Assembly (NCBI RefSeq): GCF_004791695.1
Contig: NZ_SRSO01000008.1
Span: 1-64,000, forward strand
Origin: Flavivirga rizhaonensis
Lineage (GTDB): Bacteria; Bacteroidota; Bacteroidia; Flavobacteriales; Flavobacteriaceae
Length of the DNA: 64,000 nt
Direction of reading: 5' to 3'
Under the pieces are notes generated by a model. It was not told the origin of the DNA. It did no database searches and was given only the letters and a program-made list of their open reading frames with translations. The first letter of the stretch is position 1. Each line of letters begins with the position of its first letter. Positions 28,028 to 36,928 of the stretch are shown in pieces. The translations under genes and the position numbers were made by a program.

Positions 28028-29140
28028 TTAGATCTTTAATTTGTCATAAATCAACTTAGCCGTTTTTTCGCTGGCACCTTTTCCGCCTAAAGCTTTTTCC
28101 AGTTCATAATATTCTAAAAATATGGAGTGACGTACATCAGGATTTAAAATATTGTCTAATTCTTGCTTGAGTCTTTTTTTGTTGAAATCATTTTGAATAA
28201 GTTCAGTAACCACTTCCTTATCCATAACTAAATTAACTAACGAAATAAATTTTAAAGTAATAATTCTCTTTGCAATTTGATAGGAAAGAGCGCTTCCTTT
28301 ATAACAAACTACTTGAGGTACTTTAAAAAGAGCAGTTTCTAAAGTAGCTGTTCCGGATGTTACTAAAGCAGCATTAGAGACACTTAGTAAGTCATAGGTT
28401 TTATTGGAAATAAATTTAACATCGTAAGATTTTATAAAAGTTTCATAAAAACTATAATCTTGACTAGGAGCACCAGCTATTACAAACTGATAATCTGGGA
28501 AATCATCGACTAGGCTTAACATAACCGAAAGCATTTTCGTTATTTCTTGTTTTCTACTTCCCGGTAAGAGTGCAATAATAGGTTTATTGCCTAAGTTATA
28601 AGATTCTCGAAATTCAAATTCATCAATTTGTTCGCGATTTGTAATAGCATCAATTAATGGATGCCCAACAAATGTCACATCATAGTCATACTTTTTGTAA
28701 AAAGGTTTTACAAAAGGCAGGATAACATACATAGCATCAATATCGCGTTTTATGGCTTTTACTCTACCAGCTCTTGAAGCCCAAACCTGAGGAGAAATAT
28801 AATAATTGGTTCTAAAATTTTGGAGTTTTGCCCATTTTGCTATGCGTAAATTAAATCCCGAGTTGTCAATAAAAACAATAACATCTGGGTTGAAAGTCTT
28901 TATGTCGTTTTTACAAAATGAAATGAGTTTGAAAATTTTAGATAGATTCATGATAACTTCAGAAAACCCCATAAACGCACGCTCTTTGTAGTGTTTAACC
29001 AAAGTACCACCCACAGCTTGCATAAGATCGCCTCCCCAAAACCTAATGTCTGCATTAACGTCTTTTTTTAGTAATGCTTTCATTAGGTTAGAGCCATGTA
29101 AATCTCCTGATGCTTCTCCGGCTAGAATGTAATATTTCAT
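28028..29140 (-). CDS. lpxB: Lipid-A-disaccharide synthase
   Basis: The 370-residue protein joins UDP-2,3-diacylglucosamine and lipid X to make the lipid A disaccharide, at the cytoplasmic face of the inner membrane. The N-terminus YILAGEASGDLHGSNL is the LpxB signature; other conserved parts include FVGHPLID and the nucleotide-sugar segment LLPGSRKQEI. Length is normal. It follows surE and a small membrane protein in the same direction, a recurrent Flavobacteriia grouping. Confidence 0.97.
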   Translation of the reverse strand: MKYYILAGEASGDLHGSNLMKALLKKDVNADIRFWGGDLMQAVGGTLVKHYKERAFMGFSEVIMNLSKIFKLISFCKNDIKTFNPDVIVFIDNSGFNLRIAKWAKLQNFRTNYYISPQVWASRAGRVKAIKRDIDAMYVILPFVKPFYKKYDYDVTFVGHPLIDAITNREQIDEFEFRESYNLGNKPIIALLPGSRKQEITKMLSVMLSLVDDFPDYQFVIAGAPSQDYSFYETFIKSYDVKFISNKTYDLLSVSNAALVTSGTATLETALFKVPQVVCYKGSALSYQIAKRIITLKFISLVNLVMDKEVVTELIQNDFNKKRLKQELDNILNPDVRHSIFLEYYELEKALGGKGASEKTAKLIYDKLKI

Positions 29141-29186
29141 CTGTCTAAAATTGATTTGTAAAAATACTCAGATGTAACTTCACTAT

Positions 29187-29471
29187 TTAAAAAAGTTTGA
29201 AAACGAATGTGAAAACAGCAATAAATACAGTAATCAATAAAACTCCCCTTGCTCTATAATCTTGTTTTTTTCTTATAAAAATAAAGAAGGCTATTAAATT
29301 TAAAATAGCGCCTAAACTTATTAATTTACCTAAAAAACCTTCAGATGCTGCAGCTTTAATAACCGTCACAAAGTCATCTCCCCGTCCTAAAAAAGTTGCT
29401 GAAAAAAATAAGCCAATAGCATTTGCTATTAAGCCAACAAATATTCCTATAAAAATATCTTTTTTAATCAT
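29187..29471 (-). CDS. Small three-helix membrane protein, unknown function
   Basis: The product has 94 residues with three hydrophobic segments (about residues 7-27, 48-67 and 75-93). Its start lies inside the last codons of surE (8-nt overlap) and it ends 46 nt before lpxB, so it is part of the surE-lpxB operon. No motif gives a function. The small size and the lipid A context suggest an envelope role, which is inference only. Confidence 0.7.
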   Translation of the reverse strand: MIKKDIFIGIFVGLIANAIGLFFSATFLGRGDDFVTVIKAAASEGFLGKLISLGAILNLIAFFIFIRKKQDYRARGVLLITVFIAVFTFVFKLF

Positions 29472-30240
29472 GTAAATTCCAAGTCTTTAAAGTTTTAATG
29501 AATTGATGTGCTGTTAAATCAAATTGAATAGGAACAACAGAAACATACCCTTGTTCTAGTGCCCATTCGTCAGTATCCTCCCCACCATCTAAATTAACAA
29601 ATTTTCCCGAAAGCCAATAATAATCTTTCCCTTGTGGGGTTTTACGTTTATCAAATTCTTCAACCCAATTTGCTTTAGCCTGTCTGCATATTTTAATACC
29701 TTTTATGTCTTCTTTTAAAATATTAGGGATGTTAACATTAAGCACAATGTCGTTAGGTAAACCGTTATTTAAAAGTTGTTCAGTAATCGTTTTTACGTAT
29801 GTTTTTGATGTTTCAAAATGAGCATTCCATGTATAATCAAGTAAAGAGAAACCAATAGCAGGAATTCCTTCAATACCAGCTTCAATAGCTGCACTCATCG
29901 TGCCAGAATAAATAACATTTATAGACGAATTCGAGCCGTGATTAATACCAGAAACACAGAGGTCCGGTTTTCGATCTAATAATTCTCTAATAGCTAATTT
30001 TACACAATCAGCAGGTGTTCCAGAACAGCTGTATTCAATTTGTGGGCCGTCATCCATATAAACACGTTCGGCATAAAGTGTGGAGTCTAATGTGATAGCA
30101 TGCCCCATGCCGCTTTGTGGACTATCCGGAGCAACGACCACAACTTCGCCAATAGTATTCATAATTGAAATTAATGTTCTAATACCCGGAGCGCTTATGC
30201 CGTCGTCGTTCGTAACTAATATGAGTGGTTTTTCTGTCAT
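29464..30240 (-). CDS. surE: 5'/3'-nucleotidase SurE
   Basis: The 258-residue protein is a metal-dependent phosphatase acting on nucleoside monophosphates, linked to stationary-phase survival. The signature LVTNDDGISAPGI at the N-terminus contains the metal-binding Asp pair, and SGINHGSNSS holds the next conserved Asn and Ser ligands. Length is normal. It is the first gene of the surE-membrane protein-lpxB operon and is divergent from the tail-specific protease gene, with 162 nt between. Confidence 0.97.
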   Translation of the reverse strand: MTEKPLILVTNDDGISAPGIRTLISIMNTIGEVVVVAPDSPQSGMGHAITLDSTLYAERVYMDDGPQIEYSCSGTPADCVKLAIRELLDRKPDLCVSGINHGSNSSINVIYSGTMSAAIEAGIEGIPAIGFSLLDYTWNAHFETSKTYVKTITEQLLNNGLPNDIVLNVNIPNILKEDIKGIKICRQAKANWVEEFDKRKTPQGKDYYWLSGKFVNLDGGEDTDEWALEQGYVSVVPIQFDLTAHQFIKTLKTWNLHD

Positions 30241-30402
30241 TCAGTACTTTTATGGCATCGCTAAAATACACAATTTCGCCAGTAAACTGTTAATTTCTTT
30301 GGTTTAACAAAAAATTTGCATCAATTGCCCATGTTGGCATAATTTTTTCTTTATTTTAGTGAAATATATACATTACTTCTATGAGTAATTAAATACTAAT
30401 GG

Positions 30403-32559
30403 ATGAAAAAAATTATGAAAAGGAATTATAAAATTTTGTCTCTTTTATTACTGTTTGCATTTGGATCTTGCAGTTTTACTACAAAAAAATTCAGTAATCC
30501 AGATAAAGATAAACTACTAATACAAATCATAACATTTGTTTTAGAGCAGGGTCATTTCGATCCTATTGCTATGAATGACAATTTTTCAGCTAAATTGTTT
30601 ACAGATTATATCGAAATCCTGGATCCAGTGAAGCGTTATTTTCATGAGTCTGATTATAAGGATTTTGAGAAGTATAAATATTTCCTTGATAATCAACTTA
30701 AAGCCGCAGAGCCAGAGGTTACATTTTTTAATGTAGTGAATAAGCGTATGCTAGAGCGTATAGAAGAGGCAAAAGAAATTTATAAAGAAGTTCTATCTGA
30801 ACCTTTTGATTATACTATTGATGAAGAATTCGATACAAATTACGAGCATAGTGAGTTTGTAAATAGCAAAAAAGAAATGAAAGAACGCTGGAGAAAACAA
30901 CTTAAATTCTCAACACTTTCTAATTATGATGATATAATTGAACAAGAAAAACAGGCAAAAGAAAAAGATCCATCTTATGTAATGAAGACAGATGTTCAAA
31001 TTGAAAAAGAAGCTCGTGATGCCACTTTAAAATCTATTGATATTTATTTTAATGATAATATTGACGATTTACAACGTGAAGATTGGTTCGCTATTTATGT
31101 TAATACTATTGTTGAAGAGTTTGATCCCCATACATATTATTTAGCGCCTAGAGGTAAAGAAGATTTTGATCAACGTATGTCTGGTAAATTAGAAGGTATT
31201 GGAGCTAAGCTGCAAAAAAGAATGGACTATATAAAAATAATAGGACTTATTTCTGGAGGTCCGGCTTGGAGAAGTAAAGAACTAGAGGTCGAAGATATTA
31301 TTTTGAAAGTAAAGCAAGAAGATGAAGAGTTTCCTGTAAATATAGTTGGTATGCGAATAAACGATGCTATTAAATATATTAAAGGGCCCAAGGGTACTAA
31401 AGTAACATTGACCATTAAAAAAGTAGATGGAACCGTTAAAGATATTGAAATAGTAAGAGATGTTGTCGAGCTGGTTGAAACCTATGCCAAATCTTCAATA
31501 GTAAACAAAGGCGACAAAAAATTTGGAGTTATAAATTTACCAGCTTTTTATGTGGATTTTAAGGACTATAAAAATGTAAATGCGGCCACGGATGTGAGAA
31601 ATGAAATTGAGCGTTTAAAATCTGAAGGGATGGAAGGCTTAGTTTTAGATTTGCGTAACAATGGAGGTGGTTCACTACCAGCGGTTGTAGATATGGCTGG
31701 TTTGTTCATAAAAGAAGGACCAATAGTACAAGTACGTTCTACAGGTGAGGCTAAGGAAGTCCTAAAAGATATGGACAAATCAATTTCTTGGGATGGCCCT
31801 TTGGTTATTTTAGTTAATGAAATATCAGCGTCTGCTTCCGAAATTATGGCTGCTGCAATGCAGGACTATAAACGTGCTATTATTATTGGTAGTAAGCAAA
31901 CGTATGGTAAAGGAACCGTTCAGAATGTTATTAATTTAAATAAGATGCTAAGGAGTAATACCAGTGGAGATTTAGGAGCTTTAGCTTTAACAACCCAAAA
32001 GTATTATAGGATTAATGGAGGGTCAGTTCAGCTTGAAGGTGTTAAAAGTGACGTGAGAGTGCCTGGACGTTTTAGTTTTATTGATGTTGGCGAAAAAGAT
32101 AAGGAAAATCCATTACCGTGGGATGAAATTGATGCTGCAGATTATACACCTTGGAAATACTATTTTGATTACCATGAAACCGTAAAAAGGAGCAAAGAAC
32201 GTATGGTAAATAATGAGCAGTTAAAGCTTATTGAAGAAAATGCTAAATGGGTAAAAAAGAAAATAGATGAAACTGTTTATTCGTTGAATTATGAAAAATA
32301 TAAGGCTAAGTTGGATTTAAATGAAGAAGAATCTGAAAAGTTTAAAGCGATCTCGGAATATCAGACAAATTTAACGTTTAAATCACACAGCTATGAGATG
32401 TCTCTTTTTCAAAAAGATACTACAGACTTAAAAGAGAAGCGCGAGCGTTGGCATCAGAGTTTAAGTCAAGATGTTTACATTGAAGAAGCACTTAATGTAT
32501 TAGAAGATTTAAAAATGTCGTACCCTATTAAAAAAGTAGCATCCACGGTAAGAAAATAA
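30403..32559 (+). CDS. prc: Tail-specific protease (S41A, Prc/Tsp-like) lipoprotein
   Basis: The 718-residue protein has a lipobox FGSC (about Cys23), so it is an anchored envelope protease. A helical N-terminal domain precedes a PDZ region, and the S41 catalytic domain has Ser477, Asp488 and Lys503 aligned with the Ser430-Asp441-Lys455 triad of E. coli Tsp in SASASEIMAAAMQDY and TYGKGTVQ. A C-terminal DUF3340-like helical domain closes the chain. It degrades proteins with nonpolar C-termini and trims envelope proteins. An alternative ATG 12 nt downstream would also leave the lipobox intact. Confidence 0.94.
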   Translation: MKKIMKRNYKILSLLLLFAFGSCSFTTKKFSNPDKDKLLIQIITFVLEQGHFDPIAMNDNFSAKLFTDYIEILDPVKRYFHESDYKDFEKYKYFLDNQLKAAEPEVTFFNVVNKRMLERIEEAKEIYKEVLSEPFDYTIDEEFDTNYEHSEFVNSKKEMKERWRKQLKFSTLSNYDDIIEQEKQAKEKDPSYVMKTDVQIEKEARDATLKSIDIYFNDNIDDLQREDWFAIYVNTIVEEFDPHTYYLAPRGKEDFDQRMSGKLEGIGAKLQKRMDYIKIIGLISGGPAWRSKELEVEDIILKVKQEDEEFPVNIVGMRINDAIKYIKGPKGTKVTLTIKKVDGTVKDIEIVRDVVELVETYAKSSIVNKGDKKFGVINLPAFYVDFKDYKNVNAATDVRNEIERLKSEGMEGLVLDLRNNGGGSLPAVVDMAGLFIKEGPIVQVRSTGEAKEVLKDMDKSISWDGPLVILVNEISASASEIMAAAMQDYKRAIIIGSKQTYGKGTVQNVINLNKMLRSNTSGDLGALALTTQKYYRINGGSVQLEGVKSDVRVPGRFSFIDVGEKDKENPLPWDEIDAADYTPWKYYFDYHETVKRSKERMVNNEQLKLIEENAKWVKKKIDETVYSLNYEKYKAKLDLNEEESEKFKAISEYQTNLTFKSHSYEMSLFQKDTTDLKEKRERWHQSLSQDVYIEEALNVLEDLKMSYPIKKVASTVRK

Positions 32560-32567
32560 GTTTATTT

Positions 32568-33662
32568 ATGAGTCATAAATCAAGCTCATTAAAACAATTA
32601 GCGCTCCAAAAGTTTAAAAAGAACTTTTGGGGCGTTTTTAGTTTTTACTTTATCGTATTAGTAGGTCTGGTATCTGTATTCGCCTATATTTTTACGCCAG
32701 ATGATTCGCAGTATGCAAACCAAATGCATTTGTCAATTCATTCTAAGAAGCCAGGTTTTAAAATTGAAATCCTAACCATTCCATCACAATTAGAAAATCA
32801 TCAAAGTTGGTTGAGTAAAGTTTTTTTCGGAAAGAAAAACACCGATACCGAAATTCCTATTTCAAAATATTCGATAAAAGAAGGCCTGCTAATGTATAAA
32901 GAATATGCAGCAGATGGTTTAGAAGGTGTTGAAAAAACAATTCCATTAAGCCTATTTCCAAATGGTAAAGCAGGTAATTATATAAAAGAAAAGACCTTCC
33001 TTTTTGGCACAGATAAATATGGAAGAGATTTATTAAGTCGTGTATTGGTTGGCGCTAGAATATCTTTTTTTATAGGGTTTGTAGCTGTTTTTATTTCGTT
33101 GATCATCGGAATTTTTATGGGTAGTGTAGCAGGATATTTTGGAGGAAAAATAGATGCTCTCATTATGTGGATTATTAATGTTACTTGGTCCATTCCAACC
33201 TTATTGCTTGTTATTGCTATAACACTGGCTTTAGGTAAAGGTTTTTGGCAAGTGTTTATTGCTGTGGGACTTACTATGTGGGTCGAGGTAGCGAGGGTAG
33301 TGCGTGGACAAATAATTAGCGCTAAAGAAATGCAATATGTAACGGCGGCAAGAGCTTTGGGGTTTAATGATTTTAGAATTATTATCAGACATATTTTGCC
33401 CAATATAATGGCGCCGGTTATTGTTATCTCAGCAGCTAATTTTGCAGGAGCTATTTTAATAGAAAGCGGTCTTAGTTTTTTAGGTATTGGAGCACAACCA
33501 CCCATGTCAAGTTGGGGCGCTATGATTAAAGATCACTATAATTATATTATACTAGGAAAACCGTATCTCGCTATTATACCAGGACTTTGTATTATGAGTT
33601 TGGTGATGGCATTTATGTTGATTGGTAATGCGCTTAGGGATGCATTGGATGTGAAGAATTAG
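32568..33662 (+). CDS. ABC transporter permease, OppC/DppC type
   Basis: The 364-residue integral membrane protein has an N-terminal OppC_N helix followed by a soluble stretch of about 110 residues. The permease domain then contains GTDKYGRDLLSRVL..GARISFF and the EAA-type loop ARALGFNDFRIIIRHILPNIMAP. It forms half of the channel of a peptide or nickel-type importer. The partner permease (OppB), ATPases and binding protein are not in this window, so either they are elsewhere or it works with a distant set. It lies 8 nt after prc. Confidence 0.9.
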   Translation: MSHKSSSLKQLALQKFKKNFWGVFSFYFIVLVGLVSVFAYIFTPDDSQYANQMHLSIHSKKPGFKIEILTIPSQLENHQSWLSKVFFGKKNTDTEIPISKYSIKEGLLMYKEYAADGLEGVEKTIPLSLFPNGKAGNYIKEKTFLFGTDKYGRDLLSRVLVGARISFFIGFVAVFISLIIGIFMGSVAGYFGGKIDALIMWIINVTWSIPTLLLVIAITLALGKGFWQVFIAVGLTMWVEVARVVRGQIISAKEMQYVTAARALGFNDFRIIIRHILPNIMAPVIVISAANFAGAILIESGLSFLGIGAQPPMSSWGAMIKDHYNYIILGKPYLAIIPGLCIMSLVMAFMLIGNALRDALDVKN

Positions 33663-33726
33663 TAAGAATGGCTGGAGAGCAAGCAAAATATTACTATAGA
33701 TTAAAATTTAAGAGCTTTGTTTTAAG

Positions 33727-34332
33727 CTAATTCGTTATCATATTGGCATTTAAAGAATCTATATACCCCAAAACGTCCTCTTTACCAATATCCTTAGATG
33801 AAGAAGTTATAAAGTAATTTGGCATCTCTTCCCAGGTTTCTAAAAGAATCATTTTGTAAGCTTCCACATGATTGTCAATAGCTTTTGGTTTTAACTTATC
33901 AGCTTTAGTAAAAATAATAGAAAACGGGATACCATTTTCACCTAACCATTGCATAAATTCTAAATCTATAGGTTGTGGATTATGTCTAATATCGACCAAA
34001 ACAAACGCCGTAACAAGTTGCTCACGTAAGCCAAAATATTGCGTTATAAATTTTTGAAATACTTTTTTAGAACTTTTTGAAACGCGTGCATACCCATAAC
34101 CCGGTAAATCTACCAAATGCCAATTTTTGTTAATTAAAAAGTGGTTTATGAGTTGCGTTTTTCCAGGTCTACCAGACGTTTTTGCTAAACTTTTTCGACT
34201 GGTTAACATGTTTATAAGTGATGATTTTCCAACATTACTTCTGCCAATAAAAGCATATTCAGGCAACATGCTTTTTGGGCATTTTGCAACATCAGAATTG
34301 CTCATTACAAACTCGGCAGATTTAATCTTCAT
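33727..34332 (-). CDS. engB: Ribosome biogenesis GTPase EngB/YsxC/YihA
   Basis: The 201-residue protein helps assemble the large ribosomal subunit. G1 is [15 protein letters not shown]3 is DLPGYGYA, G4 is TKADK, and G5 is near SSSKDIG. The frame continues five codons upstream to a GTG at 34347; the ATG at 34332 ([11 protein letters not shown]) matches the usual N-terminus of the family and is chosen. It is convergent with the OppC-like gene and co-directional with the hydrolase gene. Confidence 0.95.
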   Translation of the reverse strand: MKIKSAEFVMSNSDVAKCPKSMLPEYAFIGRSNVGKSSLINMLTSRKSLAKTSGRPGKTQLINHFLINKNWHLVDLPGYGYARVSKSSKKVFQKFITQYFGLREQLVTAFVLVDIRHNPQPIDLEFMQWLGENGIPFSIIFTKADKLKPKAIDNHVEAYKMILLETWEEMPNYFITSSSKDIGKEDVLGYIDSLNANMITN

Positions 34333-34347
34333 ATTTTCGTTATTCAC

Positions 34348-34451
34348 AAGACCAGTGCTGAACTTGTTTTAGTAAGGTCGAGAATCTCATTAATTGAACT
34401 TGAATTGAACTTGGTTTTTTAATAAAACTTGATTTAGCGGACTTTTAAAAC
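34348..34451. other. Short intergenic stretch with a GAGAATCTCAT-like repeat fragment
   Basis: The spacer between the hydrolase and engB holds a segment (GTGCTGAACTTG...GGTCGAGAATCTCAT) resembling the ends of the GTCATTCC repeat family. No terminator or gene is seen. Confidence 0.35.
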
Positions 34452-35216
34452 CTAAAACCCTCTTTTATTCAACCACTCATGCATGACTTCATTGAATTCA
34501 TCCGGATGCTCCATCATAGCTGCATGACCGCATTTGTCTATCCAATACAAGTCAGAATCAGGTAGCAATTCATTAAATTCTTCAGCAACTTCAGGAGGCG
34601 TTACATTGTCATTTTTACCCCAGATAATACAAGTTGGTGTATTCATATTAGGTAAGTCTTTTGCCATATTATGTCTTATGGCACTTTTGGCAATGGCAAG
34701 TGTTTTTATAAGCTTGTTACGATCGTTTACAGTTTCGTAAACTTCATCAACAATCTCTTTAGTAGCGACTTCAGGATCATAAAAAACCTCCTGTGCTTTC
34801 TTTTTAATTACTTCATAGTCACTACGCTTTGTGTAGCCCCCCCCCATAGCGCTCTCATAAAGCCCGGAACTGCCAGTAATAATAAGAGCTTTTACTTTTT
34901 CAGGGTATAATTTAGTGTGATATAAACCTATGTGTCCGCCAAGCGAATTTCCTAGTAAAATAACGTCGTTGAAACCTTTAAACTCTATAAAATCATGTAA
35001 ATATTTAGCAAAGCTTTTTACATTGGTTTTTAACAAAGACATTGTGTATATAGGTAATTCCGGAATAATGATTTTATAGCTTTTTGTACTAAAAAAATCC
35101 GAAACGGCATTAAAATTACTTAATCCACCCATAAGGCCGTGTAATACTATAATCGGCGTGCCTTCTCCAGCTTCAAGGTAATTATATTCTTTTTCCTTTT
35201 TTAAACGATACATCAT
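34452..35216 (-). CDS. Alpha/beta-hydrolase with a poly-G tract
   Basis: The 254-residue protein has the alpha/beta-hydrolase fold: oxyanion segment VLHGLMGG, nucleophile elbow GNSLGGH (Ser in the centre), acidic residue in WGKNDNVTPP and catalytic histidine in KCGHAAMMEHP. A small ester or C-C bond is the likely target; the exact substrate is unknown. It has no signal peptide and is cytoplasmic. A run of nine G residues on the coding strand (34837-34845) encodes Met-Gly-Gly-Gly, unusual in such AT-rich DNA and prone to slippage. A TATATTTG element lies upstream. Confidence 0.9.
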   Translation of the reverse strand: MMYRLKKEKEYNYLEAGEGTPIIVLHGLMGGLSNFNAVSDFFSTKSYKIIIPELPIYTMSLLKTNVKSFAKYLHDFIEFKGFNDVILLGNSLGGHIGLYHTKLYPEKVKALIITGSSGLYESAMGGGYTKRSDYEVIKKKAQEVFYDPEVATKEIVDEVYETVNDRNKLIKTLAIAKSAIRHNMAKDLPNMNTPTCIIWGKNDNVTPPEVAEEFNELLPDSDLYWIDKCGHAAMMEHPDEFNEVMHEWLNKRGF

Positions 35217-35241
35217 TATTTGTTGGTCACTGCATTAAAAA

Positions 35242-35249
35242 CAAATATA
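35242..35249 (-). promoter_or_regulatory. Candidate -7 promoter element for the hydrolase gene
   Basis: TATATTTG on the minus strand, 25 nt before the ATG at 35216, matches TAnnTTTG. No matching TTG was found at the right distance. Confidence 0.55.
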
Positions 35250-35430
35250 GTTAATTCATTCATATTTTAACTATATAAATTATTTGGCAAAAATAATACT
35301 TTCTATGAGGAATGTTGATAAAACATATGTTATTAAATTTTTGACTTTAACATCTTGATAGTAAGAGTTCAGCGTCTTTTTTTTAGATCAAAAACGTTTT
35401 TAACTCTCATTTAGTCGAAAAATTATTAAC

Positions 35431-35460
35431 AAAGTGGTATAAAGTGGTAAAATGTGGTAT
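35431..35460 (+). promoter_or_regulatory. MraZ operator: three tandem 10-bp boxes
   Basis: Three directly repeated decamers, AAAGTGGTAT, AAAGTGGTAA and AATGTGGTAT, abut with an exact 10-bp period. MraZ is known to bind tandem short boxes with 10-bp period upstream of its own operon (TGGGN boxes in E. coli, AAAGTG[T/G] boxes in Mycoplasma). The array lies 50 nt before mraZ and covers the position where the -33 element should be for the TATATTTG at 35470, which suits autorepression. Confidence 0.85.
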
Positions 35461-35469
35461 ATTTTTCAA

Positions 35470-35477
35470 TATATTTG
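35470..35477 (+). promoter_or_regulatory. -7 promoter element of the dcw cluster
   Basis: TATATTTG fits TAnnTTTG and lies 32 nt before the mraZ start. No TTG is seen 19-21 nt upstream; that spot is occupied by the MraZ boxes. Confidence 0.7.
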
Positions 35478-35509
35478 AAAATTAAACGTTAAAATTTCAA
35501 CAAACTGCT

Positions 35510-35980
35510 TTGGACTTAATAACAGGGACATACGATTGTAAAGTTGATGCAAAAGGAAGATTGATGATGCCTGCTGCTATAAAAAAGCAGTTGTCTTCTA
35601 TTCTGCCTGACGGTTTTGTGTTACGTCGTTCTGTGTTTCAAAAATGTCTGGAGTTGTATCCAATGGGAGAGTGGCAGATTTTAATGCAAAAAATGAATAA
35701 GCTTAATAAGTTTAAAAAGAAAAACAACGATTTTATTCGCAGGTTTACTGCGGGGGCAAAAATGGTTGAAGTAGACATTAACGGGCGTTTGTTAATTCCA
35801 AAAGACTTAACAGTGTTTGCTGGTATTTCGAAAAATATAGTGGTGGCTTCGGCTATAAACATAATCGAAATTTGGGATAAAGATTTATATGAACAAGCTA
35901 TTGACGATGCGGCTATTGATTTCGCAGATTTAGCAGAAGAAGTAATGGGACAAGACGACGATGACAATGGAATATCATAA
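35510..35980 (+). CDS. mraZ: Transcriptional regulator MraZ
   Basis: The 156-residue protein has two SpoVT/AbrB-like MraZ domains: TGTYDCKVDAKGRLMMPA at the N-terminus and EVDINGRLLIPKDL in the second half, each with the conserved D-x-x-G-R-L/I core. MraZ forms a ring that binds the operator in front of the dcw cluster and represses it. The start is TTG (35510); no in-frame ATG lies upstream, and the N-terminus MDLITGTYDCKVD aligns with the family, so TTG is preferred. It overlaps rsmH by 20 nt. Confidence 0.95.
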   Translation: MDLITGTYDCKVDAKGRLMMPAAIKKQLSSILPDGFVLRRSVFQKCLELYPMGEWQILMQKMNKLNKFKKKNNDFIRRFTAGAKMVEVDINGRLLIPKDLTVFAGISKNIVVASAINIIEIWDKDLYEQAIDDAAIDFADLAEEVMGQDDDDNGIS

Positions 35981-36863
35981 CCCTGTATTATTGAAAGAAA
36001 CCGTAGATGGTTTGGCTGTCAAAGAAGATGGTGTTTATGTAGATGTAACATTTGGAGGTGGTGGCCACAGTAAGGAAATCTTGAGCAGGCTTGGTGAAAA
36101 TGGAAAGTTGTTTGCTTTTGATCAGGATGAAGATGCTCTTGGAAATGCGATTGATGATCCGCGGTTTACATTAATTCATGAAAACTTTAGATATATAAAA
36201 CGGTTTTTGCGCTTTCATGGTGTAAAGCAAGTAGATGGGGTTTTGGCAGACTTTGGAGTTTCTTCGCATCAATTTGATGTTGCCGAACGAGGATTTTCTA
36301 CACGTTTTGAAGCGGACTTAGACATGCGTATGAATCAGCAAAATAAGTTGTCTGCTTTTCATGTGGTAAACGAATATGAAGAAGAGCAATTAAAGCAAGT
36401 GTTTTTGCAGTATGGAGAATTGCGTGCTGCACCAGCTATGGCAAGATTGATAGTTGAGTATAGAAGAACAGAGCCAATAATAACCAGTGAGCAATTAAAA
36501 AGTGTGCTGAGGAAATTTTTGCCACCACGACATGAAAACAAGGTGTTGGCTCAGATTTATCAAGCTATCCGAATAGAGGTAAATCAAGAAATTGAAGTTT
36601 TAAAAGAGTTTTTAGAACAAACACCGGAAATTTTGTTTAAAGGTGGTCGGTTAAGTTTTATATCCTATCACTCTCTGGAAGATAGGTTGGTGAAACGTTT
36701 TATTAGAAATGGGATGTTTGAAGGGGAGCCTGAGCGAGACATGTTTGGGAATTTTGAAGTGCCATTAAAAAAGGTGAATGGTTTGATTGTGCCATCAAAA
36801 GAAGAAATAAATATTAATAGTAGAGCTAGAAGTGCAAAGTTGAGAGTTGCTGAAAAAATATAG
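35961..36863 (+). CDS. rsmH: 16S rRNA (cytosine-1402-N4)-methyltransferase RsmH
   Basis: The 300-residue enzyme uses S-adenosylmethionine to methylate C1402 of 16S rRNA. Visible signatures are YHNPVLLKETVDGL at the N-terminus, the SAM-binding VDVTFGGGGHSKEIL, GVLADFGVSSHQFD, the GFSTRFEADLDMRMN segment, and ISYHSLEDRLVKRF near the C-terminus. It overlaps mraZ. A second ATG six nt downstream (35967) is equally possible. Confidence 0.97.
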   Translation: MTMEYHNPVLLKETVDGLAVKEDGVYVDVTFGGGGHSKEILSRLGENGKLFAFDQDEDALGNAIDDPRFTLIHENFRYIKRFLRFHGVKQVDGVLADFGVSSHQFDVAERGFSTRFEADLDMRMNQQNKLSAFHVVNEYEEEQLKQVFLQYGELRAAPAMARLIVEYRRTEPIITSEQLKSVLRKFLPPRHENKVLAQIYQAIRIEVNQEIEVLKEFLEQTPEILFKGGRLSFISYHSLEDRLVKRFIRNGMFEGEPERDMFGNFEVPLKKVNGLIVPSKEEININSRARSAKLRVAEKI

Positions 36864-36887
36864 AATTATAAAAAAATATGGTGAAAA

Positions 36888-36928
36888 TTTCCCTTGGGGG
36901 AAATGTCCGTAGGACAATGGGGCTAATG
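36888..36928 (+). repeat. Twin-hairpin repeat, copy A, reaching the ftsL start codon
   Basis: Two small perfect hairpins, TTTCCC-TTGG-GGGAAA and TGTCC-GTA-GGACA, are followed by ATGGGG and, three nt later, the ftsL ATG at 36926. The same unit recurs at 43528-43566 and in decayed form at 42108-42139. Confidence 0.8.

Noticed and set aside
32978..33505. 175-codon open frame on the minus strand
   Set aside because: It lies entirely opposite the OppC-like permease gene and has the isoleucine-rich, low-information look of an antisense shadow.
36878..36925. Upstream start for ftsL at 36878
   Set aside because: The 16 extra codons are the twin-hairpin repeat, which recurs in front of ftsW and murD.
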